Positions 25,812 to 34,846 of a stretch of DNA of 64,000 nt are shown piece by piece (position 1 is the stretch's first letter; each line of letters starts with the position of its first letter). The translations under genes were made by a program, and so were the position numbers. The notes beneath the pieces were generated by a model. The model did no database searches and was not told where the DNA came from. It worked only from the letters and a program-made list of their open reading frames with translations. Source of the stretch: JAJEEA01 sp965116765 (lineage in GTDB: Bacteria; Acidobacteriota; Vicinamibacteria; Vicinamibacterales; UBA8438); contig OZ220718.1 of the NCBI GenBank assembly GCA_965116765.1, forward strand, positions 5,208,001 through 5,272,000, given 5' to 3'.

Positions 25812-26333
25812 TCAGAAACGCCCGGGGCGCTCGGGTAAACGAGGGGGCGGGCCGTACCGGCGACACGCCGGTCGGGTTGCCCTGTACTCCTCGACCAGGA
25901 TGCGGTCGATGGGCACCCCCACCGCGAACGGGCCGCGCGGCCGTCCCGTCCCGGGGACCGACACTCGAGTCGTCACTCGACTCGTCACCCCAGGCGGCCC
26001 TCCCGCGCGGGGGAAGTTGCCGGCGCCCGGCGGCGGAAAGACGGGCGGTTCGGTAATCACCGGCGGCGACAAGTCCGGGTTGATGAGGCCGGTCACCTGG
26101 ACTTCCTGACCCTCTCGGCGGGAGATCTCCTCCAGCAGGTCGTCGTCGGCTATCAGCAGGAACCTGTTCGTCGCGGGCTCGCCTTCTATGCGGGCGGCCA
26201 CCCTCAGCCACACGCCCTGCGGGGTCGTCTCCTCGACGCACCCCCGAACCGTGCGGGGCTCGGCGAGCAGCGAGGATGGTTCGAGCATGACGGCGAGGAG
26301 CACGACGCCGAGGAAACCGTGAACGAATCGCAT
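25812..26333 (-). CDS. Small secreted protein of unknown function, copy 2
   Basis: The 173-residue paralogue of copy 1 shares VRGCVEETTPQGVWL, FLLIADDDLLEEISRREGQE, VTGLINPDLSPPVITEPPVF and GPFAVGVPIDRILVEEYRA. A leader (FVHGFLGVVLLAVMLEPSSLLA) predicts export. The upstream 35 bases, including the GGAGG element, are also conserved with copy 1, so the duplication included the regulatory region. It ends with extra residues not present in copy 1. Divergently transcribed from the MBL gene at 26525, about 190 bases away. Confidence 0.7.
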   Translation of the reverse strand: MRFVHGFLGVVLLAVMLEPSSLLAEPRTVRGCVEETTPQGVWLRVAARIEGEPATNRFLLIADDDLLEEISRREGQEVQVTGLINPDLSPPVITEPPVFPPPGAGNFPRAGGPPGVTSRVTTRVSVPGTGRPRGPFAVGVPIDRILVEEYRATRPACRRYGPPPRLPERPGRF

Positions 26334-26524
26334 CGTCACCTCCGTTGAAGCGTCGAGGTTCCCATTCTGACACACGCCGCGGACCCGGCGGCGGTCCGGA
26401 GATGGAGGATAATCGGCTTCCGGACTCCGGGCGTCCGCCTCGGCCCGACGTTGACGCTTCGATGGTGGACGTCGTCGGGCGGGCGGTTCAGCGTCGACCA
26501 CGCGTCAACTGCGGGAGCAAAGCC

Positions 26525-28135
26525 ATGCGACTTGCCGGCACGCTGTCGGGTCTTGCACTCTGTCTCGCCCTCGGGGCGGCCCCCACGGCGGCCCAGGACG
26601 GGGCGGACGACACGCTGGAGATCTACGTCGTCGACGTGGAGGGCGGCGAGGCGACGCTCTTCGTCGCCCCGTCGGGCGAGTCGATGCTCTTCGACACGGG
26701 GTGGCCGGGCTTCGACGGGCGCGACGCCGACCGTATCGCCGCCGCCGCCGCCGATGCCGGCGCGGCCGCCATCGACCACCTCATCGTCACCCACTTCCAC
26801 GGCGACCACATGGGCGGCGCCCACCAGCTCGCGGAGCGGCTGCCCGTCGGGAGCTTCATCGACCACGGGACCACCGTCGACGAGGGCGAGCGCCAGCTGA
26901 ACGCCTTCGCCCGGTACGTCGACCTGCGCGAGACCGCCCGGCACGTCGTGGCCGCGCCGGGCGACCGGGTGTCGATAGAGGGGCTCGACGTCCGCATCAT
27001 CGCCTCGGCCGGCGCCGTGCTCGACGCGCCGCTGCCGGGGGCGGGGGGCGCCAACCCGTTCTGCGAGGGCTTCACGTTCCACGGCGAGGACATCACGAGC
27101 CGCTACGGCAACGCCGAGGACGACCAGTCGATCAGCACCTTCGTCGGCTTCGGCCGGTTCCGCACCGTCATCATGGGCGACCTGAACTGGAACCGCGAGC
27201 ACGACCTGATGTGCCCCGACGACCGCATCGGCACCGTCGATCTCTACCTCGTGTCGCACCACGGCTCGGAGACTTCCGGCTCGGAGGCGCTGACCCACGC
27301 CATCGCACCGCGGGCCGCGGTCATGAACAACGGCCCCCGCAAGGGCGGCGCCGCCCAGACGTTCGAGATCCTGCGGGCGGCCGAGGCGCCGCCGGACATC
27401 TGGCAGAACCACTACTCCATCCCCGCCGGCGACCTCAACGCGCCCGAGGCGTTCATCGCCAACCTCGACGAGGGTGTGGAGATGCCCGACGGCCGGACCG
27501 TCCACATGGGGGACGCGAGCTGGATCCGGATCTCGGCGCGGCGGGACGGATCGTTCACGGTGACCAACAGCCGCAACGGGTTCAGCCGGGACTATCCGCG
27601 CGCCGCGGTAGCCGACTGCGGTTTGGACCGGAGGGATCGGCTGGCGGCGATCCAGGCTGCACGCACTGCGTCTCCGGCCCGAGGCCCCGAGTTCGGCCCG
27701 GCTCCGGGTCCGGCCAAATGCCCGTGCCACGGAGCGCGACGACGCGGCGCGCCTTGCGCTTCCGAGCGCGCTCCGCCGCCCGCCTACCCGCTCCCCGTGC
27801 GTTCCAGGCGCTCCTGCAGCCGGGCCAGCGTGTCCCGCGTGCGGGACAGCTCCGCCATCAGCTCCTTGTGCGTCGGGGGCGCCGCGAGGTCGCGCAGCCG
27901 GTCCTGCTTCGCTTCGTCCAGGCTGTTGATCACCACCGCGATGAACAGGTTGATGACGACGAACGTGCCCACCACGACGAAGCTCACGAAGTACGCCCAC
28001 GCCCACCAGTGGTGCTCGAGCGCCGCGTACATGATGTCGGTCCAGTCCTCCAGGGTCACGATGCGGAAGAGCGACAGGAGCGAGATGCCGAGGGTGCGCC
28101 AGTGGGTCGGATCGACGTCGCGGAACAGGTGGTAG
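26525..28135 (+). CDS. Secreted MBL-fold hydrolase (ComEC-like group) with read-through 3' end
   Basis: The leader (LAGTLSGLALCLALGAAPTAAQ) is followed by an MBL fold with metal ligands in IVTHFHGDHMGG near 89, IMGDLNW and VSHHGSETSGS. The order matches the ComEC/Rec2-like hydrolase group. The recognisable domain ends around 27590 (TVTNSRNGFSRDY). The frame then stays open for about 180 more codons that are arginine/serine-rich and run antisense through the channel gene at 27784-28629. The natural stop was therefore probably lost by a small indel near 27600. A start at ATG 26525 is supported by GGGAG upstream. Enzyme class is certain; substrate unknown. Confidence 0.75.
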   Translation: MRLAGTLSGLALCLALGAAPTAAQDGADDTLEIYVVDVEGGEATLFVAPSGESMLFDTGWPGFDGRDADRIAAAAADAGAAAIDHLIVTHFHGDHMGGAHQLAERLPVGSFIDHGTTVDEGERQLNAFARYVDLRETARHVVAAPGDRVSIEGLDVRIIASAGAVLDAPLPGAGGANPFCEGFTFHGEDITSRYGNAEDDQSISTFVGFGRFRTVIMGDLNWNREHDLMCPDDRIGTVDLYLVSHHGSETSGSEALTHAIAPRAAVMNNGPRKGGAAQTFEILRAAEAPPDIWQNHYSIPAGDLNAPEAFIANLDEGVEMPDGRTVHMGDASWIRISARRDGSFTVTNSRNGFSRDYPRAAVADCGLDRRDRLAAIQAARTASPARGPEFGPAPGPAKCPCHGARRRGAPCASERAPPPAYPLPVRSRRSCSRASVSRVRDSSAISSLCVGGAARSRSRSCFASSRLLITTAMNRLMTTNVPTTTKLTKYAHAHQWCSSAAYMMSVQSSRVTMRKSDRSEMPRVRQWVGSTSRNRW

Positions 28136-28629
28136 CCGGCCACGCCGTAGACGTAGAAGACGATCGACATCAGCGCGAGCACGTTGAACATGCCGGGCAC
28201 CGAGCGGATCAGGGTGGCGACGATGAGCCGCAGCTCGGGCAGCGCCGACACGAGCCGCAGCACCCGGAACAGGCGGGCGAGCCGGGCGAGGGTCGCCAGC
28301 TCGCCGGTGGCCGGCAGCAGGCTGACCGCTATGACGGTGAAGTCGAAGAGGTTCCAGCCGTCCGCGAAGTAGTCCCGGAGCCGGGGCCACACCGCCGCCA
28401 TCTTGATCAGGGCCTCGACGACGAAGATGGCGAGGAACGCCTGGCTGGCCAGCGCGAAGGCCCCGCCGAAGCGCGCGGCGAGGGCCACCGACGTGTCGAG
28501 GCCGATGACGACGGCGTTGGCGACGATGACGGCGGTGACGCCGTGCCGGAACCACCCGGCGCGGGTCGTCCGCCGCGACCAGGCGACGATTCGGCCGTCC
28601 GCGGGGGACGGCGGTCGGGTAGAGCTCAT
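27784..28629 (-). CDS. Voltage-gated-type single-domain ion channel
   Basis: The 281-residue product has six membrane helices: S1 near VTAVIVANAVVIG, S4 with regularly spaced arginines (LARLARLFRVLRLVSALPEL) and a pore loop whose filter reads TLEDWTD near 190, then S6 (FVVINLFIAVVINSLDEA) and a C-terminal coiled coil. This is the layout of tetrameric bacterial sodium/calcium channels such as NaChBac, where the filter is TLESWAS. The aspartate after the glutamate could alter cation selectivity. It lies in the inner membrane. It overlaps antisense with the extended MBL frame. Confidence 0.85.
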   Translation of the reverse strand: MSSTRPPSPADGRIVAWSRRTTRAGWFRHGVTAVIVANAVVIGLDTSVALAARFGGAFALASQAFLAIFVVEALIKMAAVWPRLRDYFADGWNLFDFTVIAVSLLPATGELATLARLARLFRVLRLVSALPELRLIVATLIRSVPGMFNVLALMSIVFYVYGVAGYHLFRDVDPTHWRTLGISLLSLFRIVTLEDWTDIMYAALEHHWWAWAYFVSFVVVGTFVVINLFIAVVINSLDEAKQDRLRDLAAPPTHKELMAELSRTRDTLARLQERLERTGSG

Positions 28630-28689
28630 CGGGTGGTTGGCCTGCTGTTTCCGACCCGCTTCGCGCTCATCGCGGCCGGCGGGCGGCCG

Positions 28690-29850
28690 TCAATGATAGC
28701 GGAACGTCCGCGCCGCGGCGGCGCCGCACGCGAGGGCGGCGGCGGCCAGGGCGGCCAGGTGGGGCAGGGCGGCGGCGGGGCCGTAGCCGAAGCTCACCAG
28801 CTTGTGCAGCGCGTCCATGGTCCACCCGGTGGGCAGGAAGCCGGCGAGCGTCTGCATCCACGCCGGGGTGATCTCGATGGGCCACCAGCAGCCGCCGAGG
28901 GCGGCCAGCGCCATCGTGCCCAGCACCCCGATGCCCGCCATCTGACCCTCGCTGCGCGCGAGGTTGCCGAGGAGGAGGGCGAGCGAGGCGTTGAGCCCGG
29001 CCCACGCGAGCAGGACGAGGCCCACCATGCCGACCGCGGCGCCCCAGTCCATCCCGAACAGGACGCGGCCGACGAGCATCGCGAAGCCGATCTGCACCAC
29101 GCCCAGGGCCATGCGCGCCGCCCACTTGCCGGCCACCACCGAGGCGGGCCGGATCGGGGTCGACGCGAGCCGGCGCAGCAGGCCCTGCTTCCGCTCGATG
29201 ACGAGCGTGATGCCGCCGCTGGACAGGAGCACGAGCATCGTGAACATGACCATCGTGCCGGGGATGGCCTGCGCGTAGCCGATCGGCGGGTCCTCCCGCC
29301 GGCCCGCGGCGGTGACCTCGAGGGTCACCGTGCGCGGCGCCGCCTCGAGGGCCGCGAACGTCTCCGGCGACGCGCCGCCGTCGAGGACCGAGGCGGCCGC
29401 GAGGTCGGCCAGCACCGTGTAGACGGCGCGCCCCACGCGGAGCTGGTCGTACTGCCGGTTCAGGTCCTCGCCGCGGCGGTCGAAGGTCAGCGTCGCCTGG
29501 TTCCCGGCGAGAATCGAGGCGGTCAGGTCGTCGTGCCCGGCCGCCGGGCCGGGCAGCGTCAGCCGGCGCGCGTAGCGTTCCGCCTCCTCGTCCGACGCCG
29601 GGGTCGCCACCGCGAAGCTCTGCTCCTCGAGCCGCCGGGTCAGCTCGTCGACGAGGAAGCCGCCCCCGTCCGCCCCGCGGAGCGCGATCGGGTCGGGCCG
29701 GTCGGGGTCCGGCGTCCCGAAACCGCCGGTCACCGTGCCGAGGAAGTAGAAGAAGAGCACGGGCATCGCGAAGGTCCACAGCAGGGTCTCGCGTGCCAGC
29801 AGCATGCGCTGCAGGTCGTGCCGTGCGATGAGCCGGGCGTCACGCCACAT
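28690..29850 (-). CDS. ABC-2 type transporter permease (second of the operon)
   Basis: The 386-residue protein has an N-terminal membrane helix (TLLWTFAMPVLFFYFLGTV), a large periplasmic domain and a C-terminal block of five helices with IERKQGLLRRLASTPIRPAS, the ABC-2 permease signature. It would pair with the upstream permease and ATPase to export a lipid, drug or polymer. ATG 29850 starts MWRDARLIARHDL. This start region is copied several times in the 260 bases upstream, so alternative or earlier starts exist in the repeats. Confidence 0.85.
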   Translation of the reverse strand: MWRDARLIARHDLQRMLLARETLLWTFAMPVLFFYFLGTVTGGFGTPDPDRPDPIALRGADGGGFLVDELTRRLEEQSFAVATPASDEEAERYARRLTLPGPAAGHDDLTASILAGNQATLTFDRRGEDLNRQYDQLRVGRAVYTVLADLAAASVLDGGASPETFAALEAAPRTVTLEVTAAGRREDPPIGYAQAIPGTMVMFTMLVLLSSGGITLVIERKQGLLRRLASTPIRPASVVAGKWAARMALGVVQIGFAMLVGRVLFGMDWGAAVGMVGLVLLAWAGLNASLALLLGNLARSEGQMAGIGVLGTMALAALGGCWWPIEITPAWMQTLAGFLPTGWTMDALHKLVSFGYGPAAALPHLAALAAAALACGAAAARTFRYH

Positions 29851-30117
29851 GATCAGTTCACCATCCGGACAGGGCGATGCCGGCCCGGGCCTCCGGGATG
29901 AACCCGGGCATCCCGCCACATGATCGAGCGTGCGATGAGCCAGGCGTCACGCCACATGATCAGTATCACCATCCGGACAGGGCGATGCCGGCCCGGGCCT
30001 CCGGGATGAACCCGGGCATCCCGCCACATGATCGAGTTCGCCATCCGGCCAACGGCGCGATGCCTATCCGAGCCTACGGGATGAACCCGGGCGTCTCCCC
30101 GCATGGTCAGCTCACCA
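29848..30117 (-). repeat. Tandem ~107-bp repeats carrying copies of the permease start
   Basis: Between the two permeases, units beginning CATGATC recur at 29848, 29955 and 30027, with a fourth degenerate copy near 30102. The first two are 107 bases apart and nearly identical for over 60 bases. On the minus strand each presents ATGTGGCGGGATG, encoding MWRDA, as at the true permease start. They thus duplicate the gene's translation-start region. Confidence 0.75.
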
Positions 30118-31364
30118 GGAAGCCGCCGCGCAGCCGCCGCACCGAGAGCGCGAACGCGGCGGCGGCGGGAAGGCCGATGGCGAGGGCGGCCCCGAGGAGG
30201 CGGGCGGCGTCCGGCTGCCCCGCGACGATCTCCTTGAGATGCACGACGGCGAGGCCGTTCGGCGTCCACCGGCCGACGGCGGCCATCCACTCGGGCATCG
30301 CCTCGAAGGGAAAGAACGAGCCGCCCAGCATGACGATCGGGAACAGCACCAGGTTGGTGAGCATGCCGCCGGCCTGCTGCCCCGAGGCGAGCAGCTGCAG
30401 CAGCACGAAGTAGCTGAGCATGACCGTGCCGGCGAAGGCGATCCAGACGACGGCGAGGGGGGCGTGCAGCGGCGGCAGGTCCAGCACGACCATCCCCAGG
30501 GCCACCCCGACCACCGCGACCGCGCCGACGATCGCCCCGCCCGCGAGCAGCTTGCCGGCGAGGACCGCGGCCATCGGCGGCGGCGCCGACGCGGCGCGGC
30601 GCAGGGTGCCGAGCCGCTTCTCGTCCCAGACGTCGCCGCTCATGCCCTGCGCGGCGAACAGAATCGACATGAAGATCATGCCGGGCAGGAAGATCATGCC
30701 GAGGTCGACGACGCCCAGCGGTGCTTCCGCCTCGCCGGCGTCGGGCGGGTCGACGAACTCGACGGTGAGGACGGGCGGCGACAGCGTGTCCCTCGAGCTC
30801 CCGCAGGCGCGTGTTGATGGCGGTGCTCAGCTCGGCGACCGCCTCGTTGGAGAAGAAGCTGCCGCCGTCGGGCGGTCCGTCGACAATCCGGCCCGCGGGC
30901 TCGCCGAGCAGGCGCTCGCCGTAGAAGGCCAGCTCCACGGCGACCTCGAGCGCCTCTTCGATCATGCCGGGCAGGATGCGCTGGGCGGGATTGGTGACGA
31001 GCCGGATCTCGGCCGTTCCTTCCCCGAGGACCGCTTCCTGCAGGCCGGCGGGCAGAACGACGAGGGCGCTGGCGTCGCCGGCGTCCATGATGCGGCGGCC
31101 TTGGTCGACGTCCACCGGGGTGACGTCGAAGAGCTCGGCGACGGGTCCCTGCACCGCGGCGCCGCCGACCAGGCCGCTCAGGAACGACTCGTCCTCGTCG
31201 GCCACGAGCAGCCGTCCCCGCGGGGAAGCTCCGCCGGCGTAGATGAGGACGATCAGGCCGCCGATGGCCAGCGGCAGCCCCATCCAGGTGAGCAGGCCCA
31301 CGGGGTCGGCGAGCTGCCGGCGCACGTCCTTGAGGGCGGTCGCGACGACGAAGCGCCCCGTCAC
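30107..31364 (-). pseudogene. ABC-2 type transporter permease with a frameshift
   Basis: From GTG 31364 (overlapping the ATPase stop by four bases) the frame encodes TGRFVVATALKDVRRQ, a first membrane helix and a periplasmic domain to INTRLRELEG near 30795. The sequence then continues in another frame as DTLSPPVLTVEFVDPPDAGE, followed by MIFLPGMIFMSILFAAQGMS and four more helices to the TGA at 30107. One base gained or two lost at about 30790-30797 explains the break. All segments of a normal ABC-2 permease are present, so this may be a sequencing error. It would be the first permease of the exporter. Confidence 0.78.
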
Positions 31365-32290
31365 TCGCGCAGCTCCCGTCCCGTCAGGGTGATGAACAGG
31401 TTCTCGAGGCTCGGCTGGCTCAGGGTGATCTCGGCGACCTCGCCGCCCGCGCCCGCGACCGCCTCGAGAATCGCGGGCAGCCGCCGCGAGGCGGCGCCGG
31501 CCGCGATGAGGAGGGTCCCGGCGTCGGCGCTCACGATCCCGGCGTCGTCGAGGCCCTCGACCGCCCCTCGCGCGAGGTCCGGGTCGAACGCCCCGTTCAG
31601 CCGCAGCAGGTCGCGCTCGCCCACCATGGCGCGCAGCTCGGCCAGCGTCCCGGCCGCGAGGATGCGGCCGTGGTCCATGATCGCGAGCCGGTCGCACAGC
31701 TCCTGCGCCTCTTCCATGTAGTGCGTGGTGTAGAGGACGCAGGCGCCCGCCGCCACCTGCTCGCGCACGAGGTCGAGCAGCCTCACGCGGCTCTGCGGGT
31801 CGACGCCGGCGGTGGGCTCGTCGAGCAGGAGGACCCGCGGCCGGTGGACGATGCCGCAGCCGAAGTTCAGGCGCCGCTTCATGCCCCCGCTGTACCGCTT
31901 GACCGGCTCGCGGGCGCGGTCGAGGAGGCCGGTCAGCTCGAGCACCTCGCCGACCCGCCGCTTCAGCTCCGGTCCCCGCAGGCCGTAGGCGGCGCCCCAG
32001 TAGCCGAGGTTGTCGGTCGCGCTGAGGTCCTCGTAGAGGGCCAGCTCCTGCGGCACCACGCCGATGCACGACCGCGCCGCCCGCCCGTCGAGGACCACGT
32101 CGTGCCCGAGCACGTGGATGCGGCCCGACGACGGCGGCAGCAGGCCCGAGATGCAGCCGATGGTCGTCGACTTGCCGGCCCCGTTGGGCCCGAGCAGCCC
32201 GAAGATGCCGCCCTCGCCGGCCGTGAAGCTGACCCCGTCCACCGCGACGAGGTCGCCGTAGCTCTTGCGCAGCGCGTCGACCGTGATCAA
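31361..32290 (-). CDS. ABC transporter ATP-binding protein (ABC-2 exporter)
   Basis: The 309-residue ATPase has Walker A GPNGAGKST, signature motif YSGGMKRRL, Walker B VLLLDEPTAG and a switch histidine in VLYTTHYMEEAQ. The C-terminal 80 residues are the extra domain typical of DrrA/CcmA-like exporters. It powers the two permeases encoded downstream on the same strand. The start is TTG 32290, preceded by AGGAGG at proper spacing, and the stop overlaps the next gene's GTG (GTGA), indicating an operon. Confidence 0.92.
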   Translation of the reverse strand: MITVDALRKSYGDLVAVDGVSFTAGEGGIFGLLGPNGAGKSTTIGCISGLLPPSSGRIHVLGHDVVLDGRAARSCIGVVPQELALYEDLSATDNLGYWGAAYGLRGPELKRRVGEVLELTGLLDRAREPVKRYSGGMKRRLNFGCGIVHRPRVLLLDEPTAGVDPQSRVRLLDLVREQVAAGACVLYTTHYMEEAQELCDRLAIMDHGRILAAGTLAELRAMVGERDLLRLNGAFDPDLARGAVEGLDDAGIVSADAGTLLIAAGAASRRLPAILEAVAGAGGEVAEITLSQPSLENLFITLTGRELRE

Positions 32291-32400
32291 GGTCCCTCCT
32301 GCCCTGTTCCTACGATGAAGCCGGGGTTCCGGTTCGTGGTCGGTTCACGGCGGATGCGGCTGCTCCGATCCCATGATGGCGGTGTGTCGCACCCGGGGCC

Positions 32401-32568
32401 AGGAGTCTGCGCCGTAGAACGGTGCAGACTCCTGGCAGGGTTGGTTGGGCGCCCAGCGGAGCCGAAGGCGACGATGGGCGGGCTAGGAGTCTGCGCCGTA
32501 GAACGGTGCAGACTCCTGGCAGGGTTGGTTGGGCGCCCAGCGGAGCCGAAGGCGACGATGGGCGGGCT
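32401..32568 (+). repeat. Two perfect tandem copies (84 bp) of the dispersed element
   Basis: The unit at 32401-32484 is repeated exactly at 32485-32568. Each begins AGGAGTCTGC, GCCGTAGAACGGT, GCAGACTCCT, an inverted repeat that folds into a 10-bp hairpin. GGCAGGGTTGGTTGGGCGCC follows, and a GGCGACGATGGGCGGGC end. Diverged copies occur at about 440, 5817, 13118, 16750 and 16848. The surrounding gap 32291-32807 has no gene. Further on, a second local repeat (CGGGCCGGTGCGCCGG, with GGTTGGCCGCAAG) is repeated at 32585 and 32659. Confidence 0.9.
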
Positions 32569-32807
32569 AGCGTCATGGTTCCCCGGGCCGGTGCGCCGGG
32601 TGGCGGTGTGCCGCCCGGTTGGCCGCAAGACCCTGCCGTGCGAGCTCATGGCGGGTGCCCGGGCCGGTGCGCCGGTTGGTGGTTCGCCGCCGGGTTGGCC
32701 GCAAGGCCCGGCACTGGGTTGATGGCCGTCGTCGATCGCGGGATCGGCCCCGGATGGTGGTTTTCGGCCGCGTTGTCGCGGCATGACCGCCATGCTACGC
32801 TGGCGGT

Positions 32808-33803
32808 ATGGGAAGCGGGAAGCCGCCCGAGGCCGTCTGGAGGCCCATCGAGGACCTGCCGGCCGACGCCGCCTCGTGGGGATCGTCGCACTACCGGGAG
32901 CGCGTCCGGCGCTGGCAGGACGCCCGTGCCCGGCTGCAGGACCCGGGCGTCGACCGGACCCTGCTCGACATCTGGCTGCGCGAGCGGTCGCGCGCGTTCG
33001 CCATCGAGACCGGGCAGATAGAGGGGCTCTACACCCTGCGGCGCGGGGTGACCGAGCAACTGATCGCCGAGGGCTTCGGGGGCGTGCGCGCGGCCCACGC
33101 CCTCGAGCCGGGTCTTTCGGACCGGACCTTGAAGGGCCTGCTGGAGGACCAGCACGCTGCCGTGGAGCTGGTCTTCGAGGCAGCGGCCGGCCGCCGTCCG
33201 CTGTCCCACCACACGATGAAGAGCTGGCACCAGCTCCTGACCCGCCACCAGGAGCACGCGGTGGGCATTCGCGACGGCAGGCGCGTGGCGATCCCGCTGC
33301 TTCGCGGCGAGTACAAGATCCGGCCGAACAACCCGCGGCGGCCGGACGGCGTCGTCCACGAGTACTGCCCCCCCGAGCAGACCCGCAGCGAGATGGATCG
33401 GCTGCTCGAGATGCACCACGGGCACGCGGACCGCGGCCTGCCGGCCGAGGTGGAGGCCGCCTGGCTGCACCATCGCTTCGTCCGCATCCATCCCTTCCAG
33501 GACGGCAACGGCCGCATGGCGCGGCTGCTGATGGCCTACGTCTTCGCCCGCGCCGGGGAGTTTCCGCCGGTCATCTCGATGACGCAGCGCAACGACTACA
33601 TCCGGAACCTGGAGTGGGCCGACGGCGGTGACCTGCCGCCCTTCGTCGAGTACCTGGCCGACCTCGCCGCGATCACCACCCAGTCGGCGGTTCGCACGGC
33701 GGAAGACGTGCTGAAGGAACGGCCGTGGAAGACGCACGGCAACGGCGGACAGACGGTGCGGGAATCGGGCGGTCAGTGGCGGTATCTCCCGCCCGTCTCT
33801 TGA
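32808..33803 (+). CDS. Fic-domain protein (AMP-transferase type)
   Basis: The 331-residue protein has a full Fic motif HPFQDGNGRMAR near 226, whose His is catalytic, and flanking helices. An N-terminal helix contains ETGQIEGLY near 67-74, with a T-x-x-x-E-G pattern typical of the inhibitory helix of class II Fic proteins that self-restrain their AMPylation. It should transfer AMP to target hydroxyls in the cytoplasm. The gene follows repeats and has no toxin-antitoxin partner. Start ATG 32808 has no strong ribosome-binding site nearby. Confidence 0.88.
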   Translation: MGSGKPPEAVWRPIEDLPADAASWGSSHYRERVRRWQDARARLQDPGVDRTLLDIWLRERSRAFAIETGQIEGLYTLRRGVTEQLIAEGFGGVRAAHALEPGLSDRTLKGLLEDQHAAVELVFEAAAGRRPLSHHTMKSWHQLLTRHQEHAVGIRDGRRVAIPLLRGEYKIRPNNPRRPDGVVHEYCPPEQTRSEMDRLLEMHHGHADRGLPAEVEAAWLHHRFVRIHPFQDGNGRMARLLMAYVFARAGEFPPVISMTQRNDYIRNLEWADGGDLPPFVEYLADLAAITTQSAVRTAEDVLKERPWKTHGNGGQTVRESGGQWRYLPPVS

Positions 33804-33818
33804 TCTCGAACGCCCGCG

Positions 33819-34679
33819 CTACGCGTCGCCGGTCTCCGGGGCCGGCCTCTTCGCCGCGCCCCGGACCCTGATCGGCCAGCGCGACGGCTCGTGGTGCTCC
33901 AGGTACTCGCGCCGCGAGACCGAGCCGACGATCATCGACTTCGTCAGCCACCAGTTCTTCGGCCGGGCGCCGAAGATGATGTGGGCGAGGCTCAACCCTG
34001 CCAGGGACAGGCCGGTCATGCCGTGGAAGACGTAGATCCAGCCCCACGCGCCCTCGGGGAGGATGTAGGGGTTGGGGGTGATGAACGGCGTGCCCATGCG
34101 CCACAGCATCACCATGCCGGTCAGGGCCACCGTGCACCCCACGAACGTCAGCACCAGGTGATACAGGCGGTTGCCGATCGGATACTTGGCCGGATGCGGC
34201 CCCGGCACGTCGTGGCCCGCCTCGCGCATGACCTCGGCCTTGAACTCGGGGATGTCCTTCGGGCCCACCCAGATCGACCAGAAGTCGAGGAAGAACACGG
34301 TGTGGAAGATGTGGAAGACGATGGCCCCGGTCAGCACCAGGCCCGCCGTGTAGTGGATGCCCACCCAGTCGAACCGCCAACCCATGATCGGGAAGAACGC
34401 GGTGCCGAGCAGCGTGAAGACGGACCCGGCCATCACCCAGTGGAACAGCCGCGCCATGAACGAGTGCCGCTTGACGCGCTTCGGCAGGCCGGCGTGCTTC
34501 GCCTCGAGGGCGTCCGTCTCCGCCTTGGCGCGGACCCGGTGCGCCGACAGGATGACGTAGGACGCGTGCGCGACGAGGAACGTGATGAAGACGAAGATCG
34601 ACACCCACAGGACGTTCCACGCGACGTGCGTCAGCACCTCGCGTCCCCACGGGTCGGCGGCGGTTTCGACAAAGCCCAC
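33819..34679 (-). CDS. Membrane cytochrome b subunit (formate dehydrogenase gamma/thiosulfate reductase-like)
   Basis: The 286-residue protein has about five membrane helices with histidines in RHSFMARLFHWVM, IHYTAGLV, FHIFHTVFF and HGMTGL..LAHIIFG that can bind two b hemes. This pattern is shared by the cytochrome b subunits of formate dehydrogenases and related complexes that link quinones to periplasmic oxidoreductases. No catalytic subunit is adjacent, so its partner lies outside the window or it acts alone. The start is GTG 34679 with GGAGG about nine bases upstream. It converges with the Fic gene, with only 15 bases between stops. Confidence 0.82.
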   Translation of the reverse strand: MGFVETAADPWGREVLTHVAWNVLWVSIFVFITFLVAHASYVILSAHRVRAKAETDALEAKHAGLPKRVKRHSFMARLFHWVMAGSVFTLLGTAFFPIMGWRFDWVGIHYTAGLVLTGAIVFHIFHTVFFLDFWSIWVGPKDIPEFKAEVMREAGHDVPGPHPAKYPIGNRLYHLVLTFVGCTVALTGMVMLWRMGTPFITPNPYILPEGAWGWIYVFHGMTGLSLAGLSLAHIIFGARPKNWWLTKSMIVGSVSRREYLEHHEPSRWPIRVRGAAKRPAPETGDA

Positions 34680-34846
34680 GACGGTTTCCTCCAGACGGTC
34701 GGCGACGGCCGGTGCCTGTGCGCTCGCGGCGCACCGGCGAGCGGCCTGGCCCGGCCCTTCGCCGGGGGACGCCGGTCAACGGATCGACGTCTGCAACGGG
34801 TCGGGGTCGCCGCCGACGGCCCGGCCCCTCGCCGGGGGGACGCCGG

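Noticed and set aside
32401..32568. CRISPR array
   Set aside because: Two adjacent 84-bp units without spacers and a hairpin at the start fit a repeat element, not a CRISPR; no Cas genes are present.
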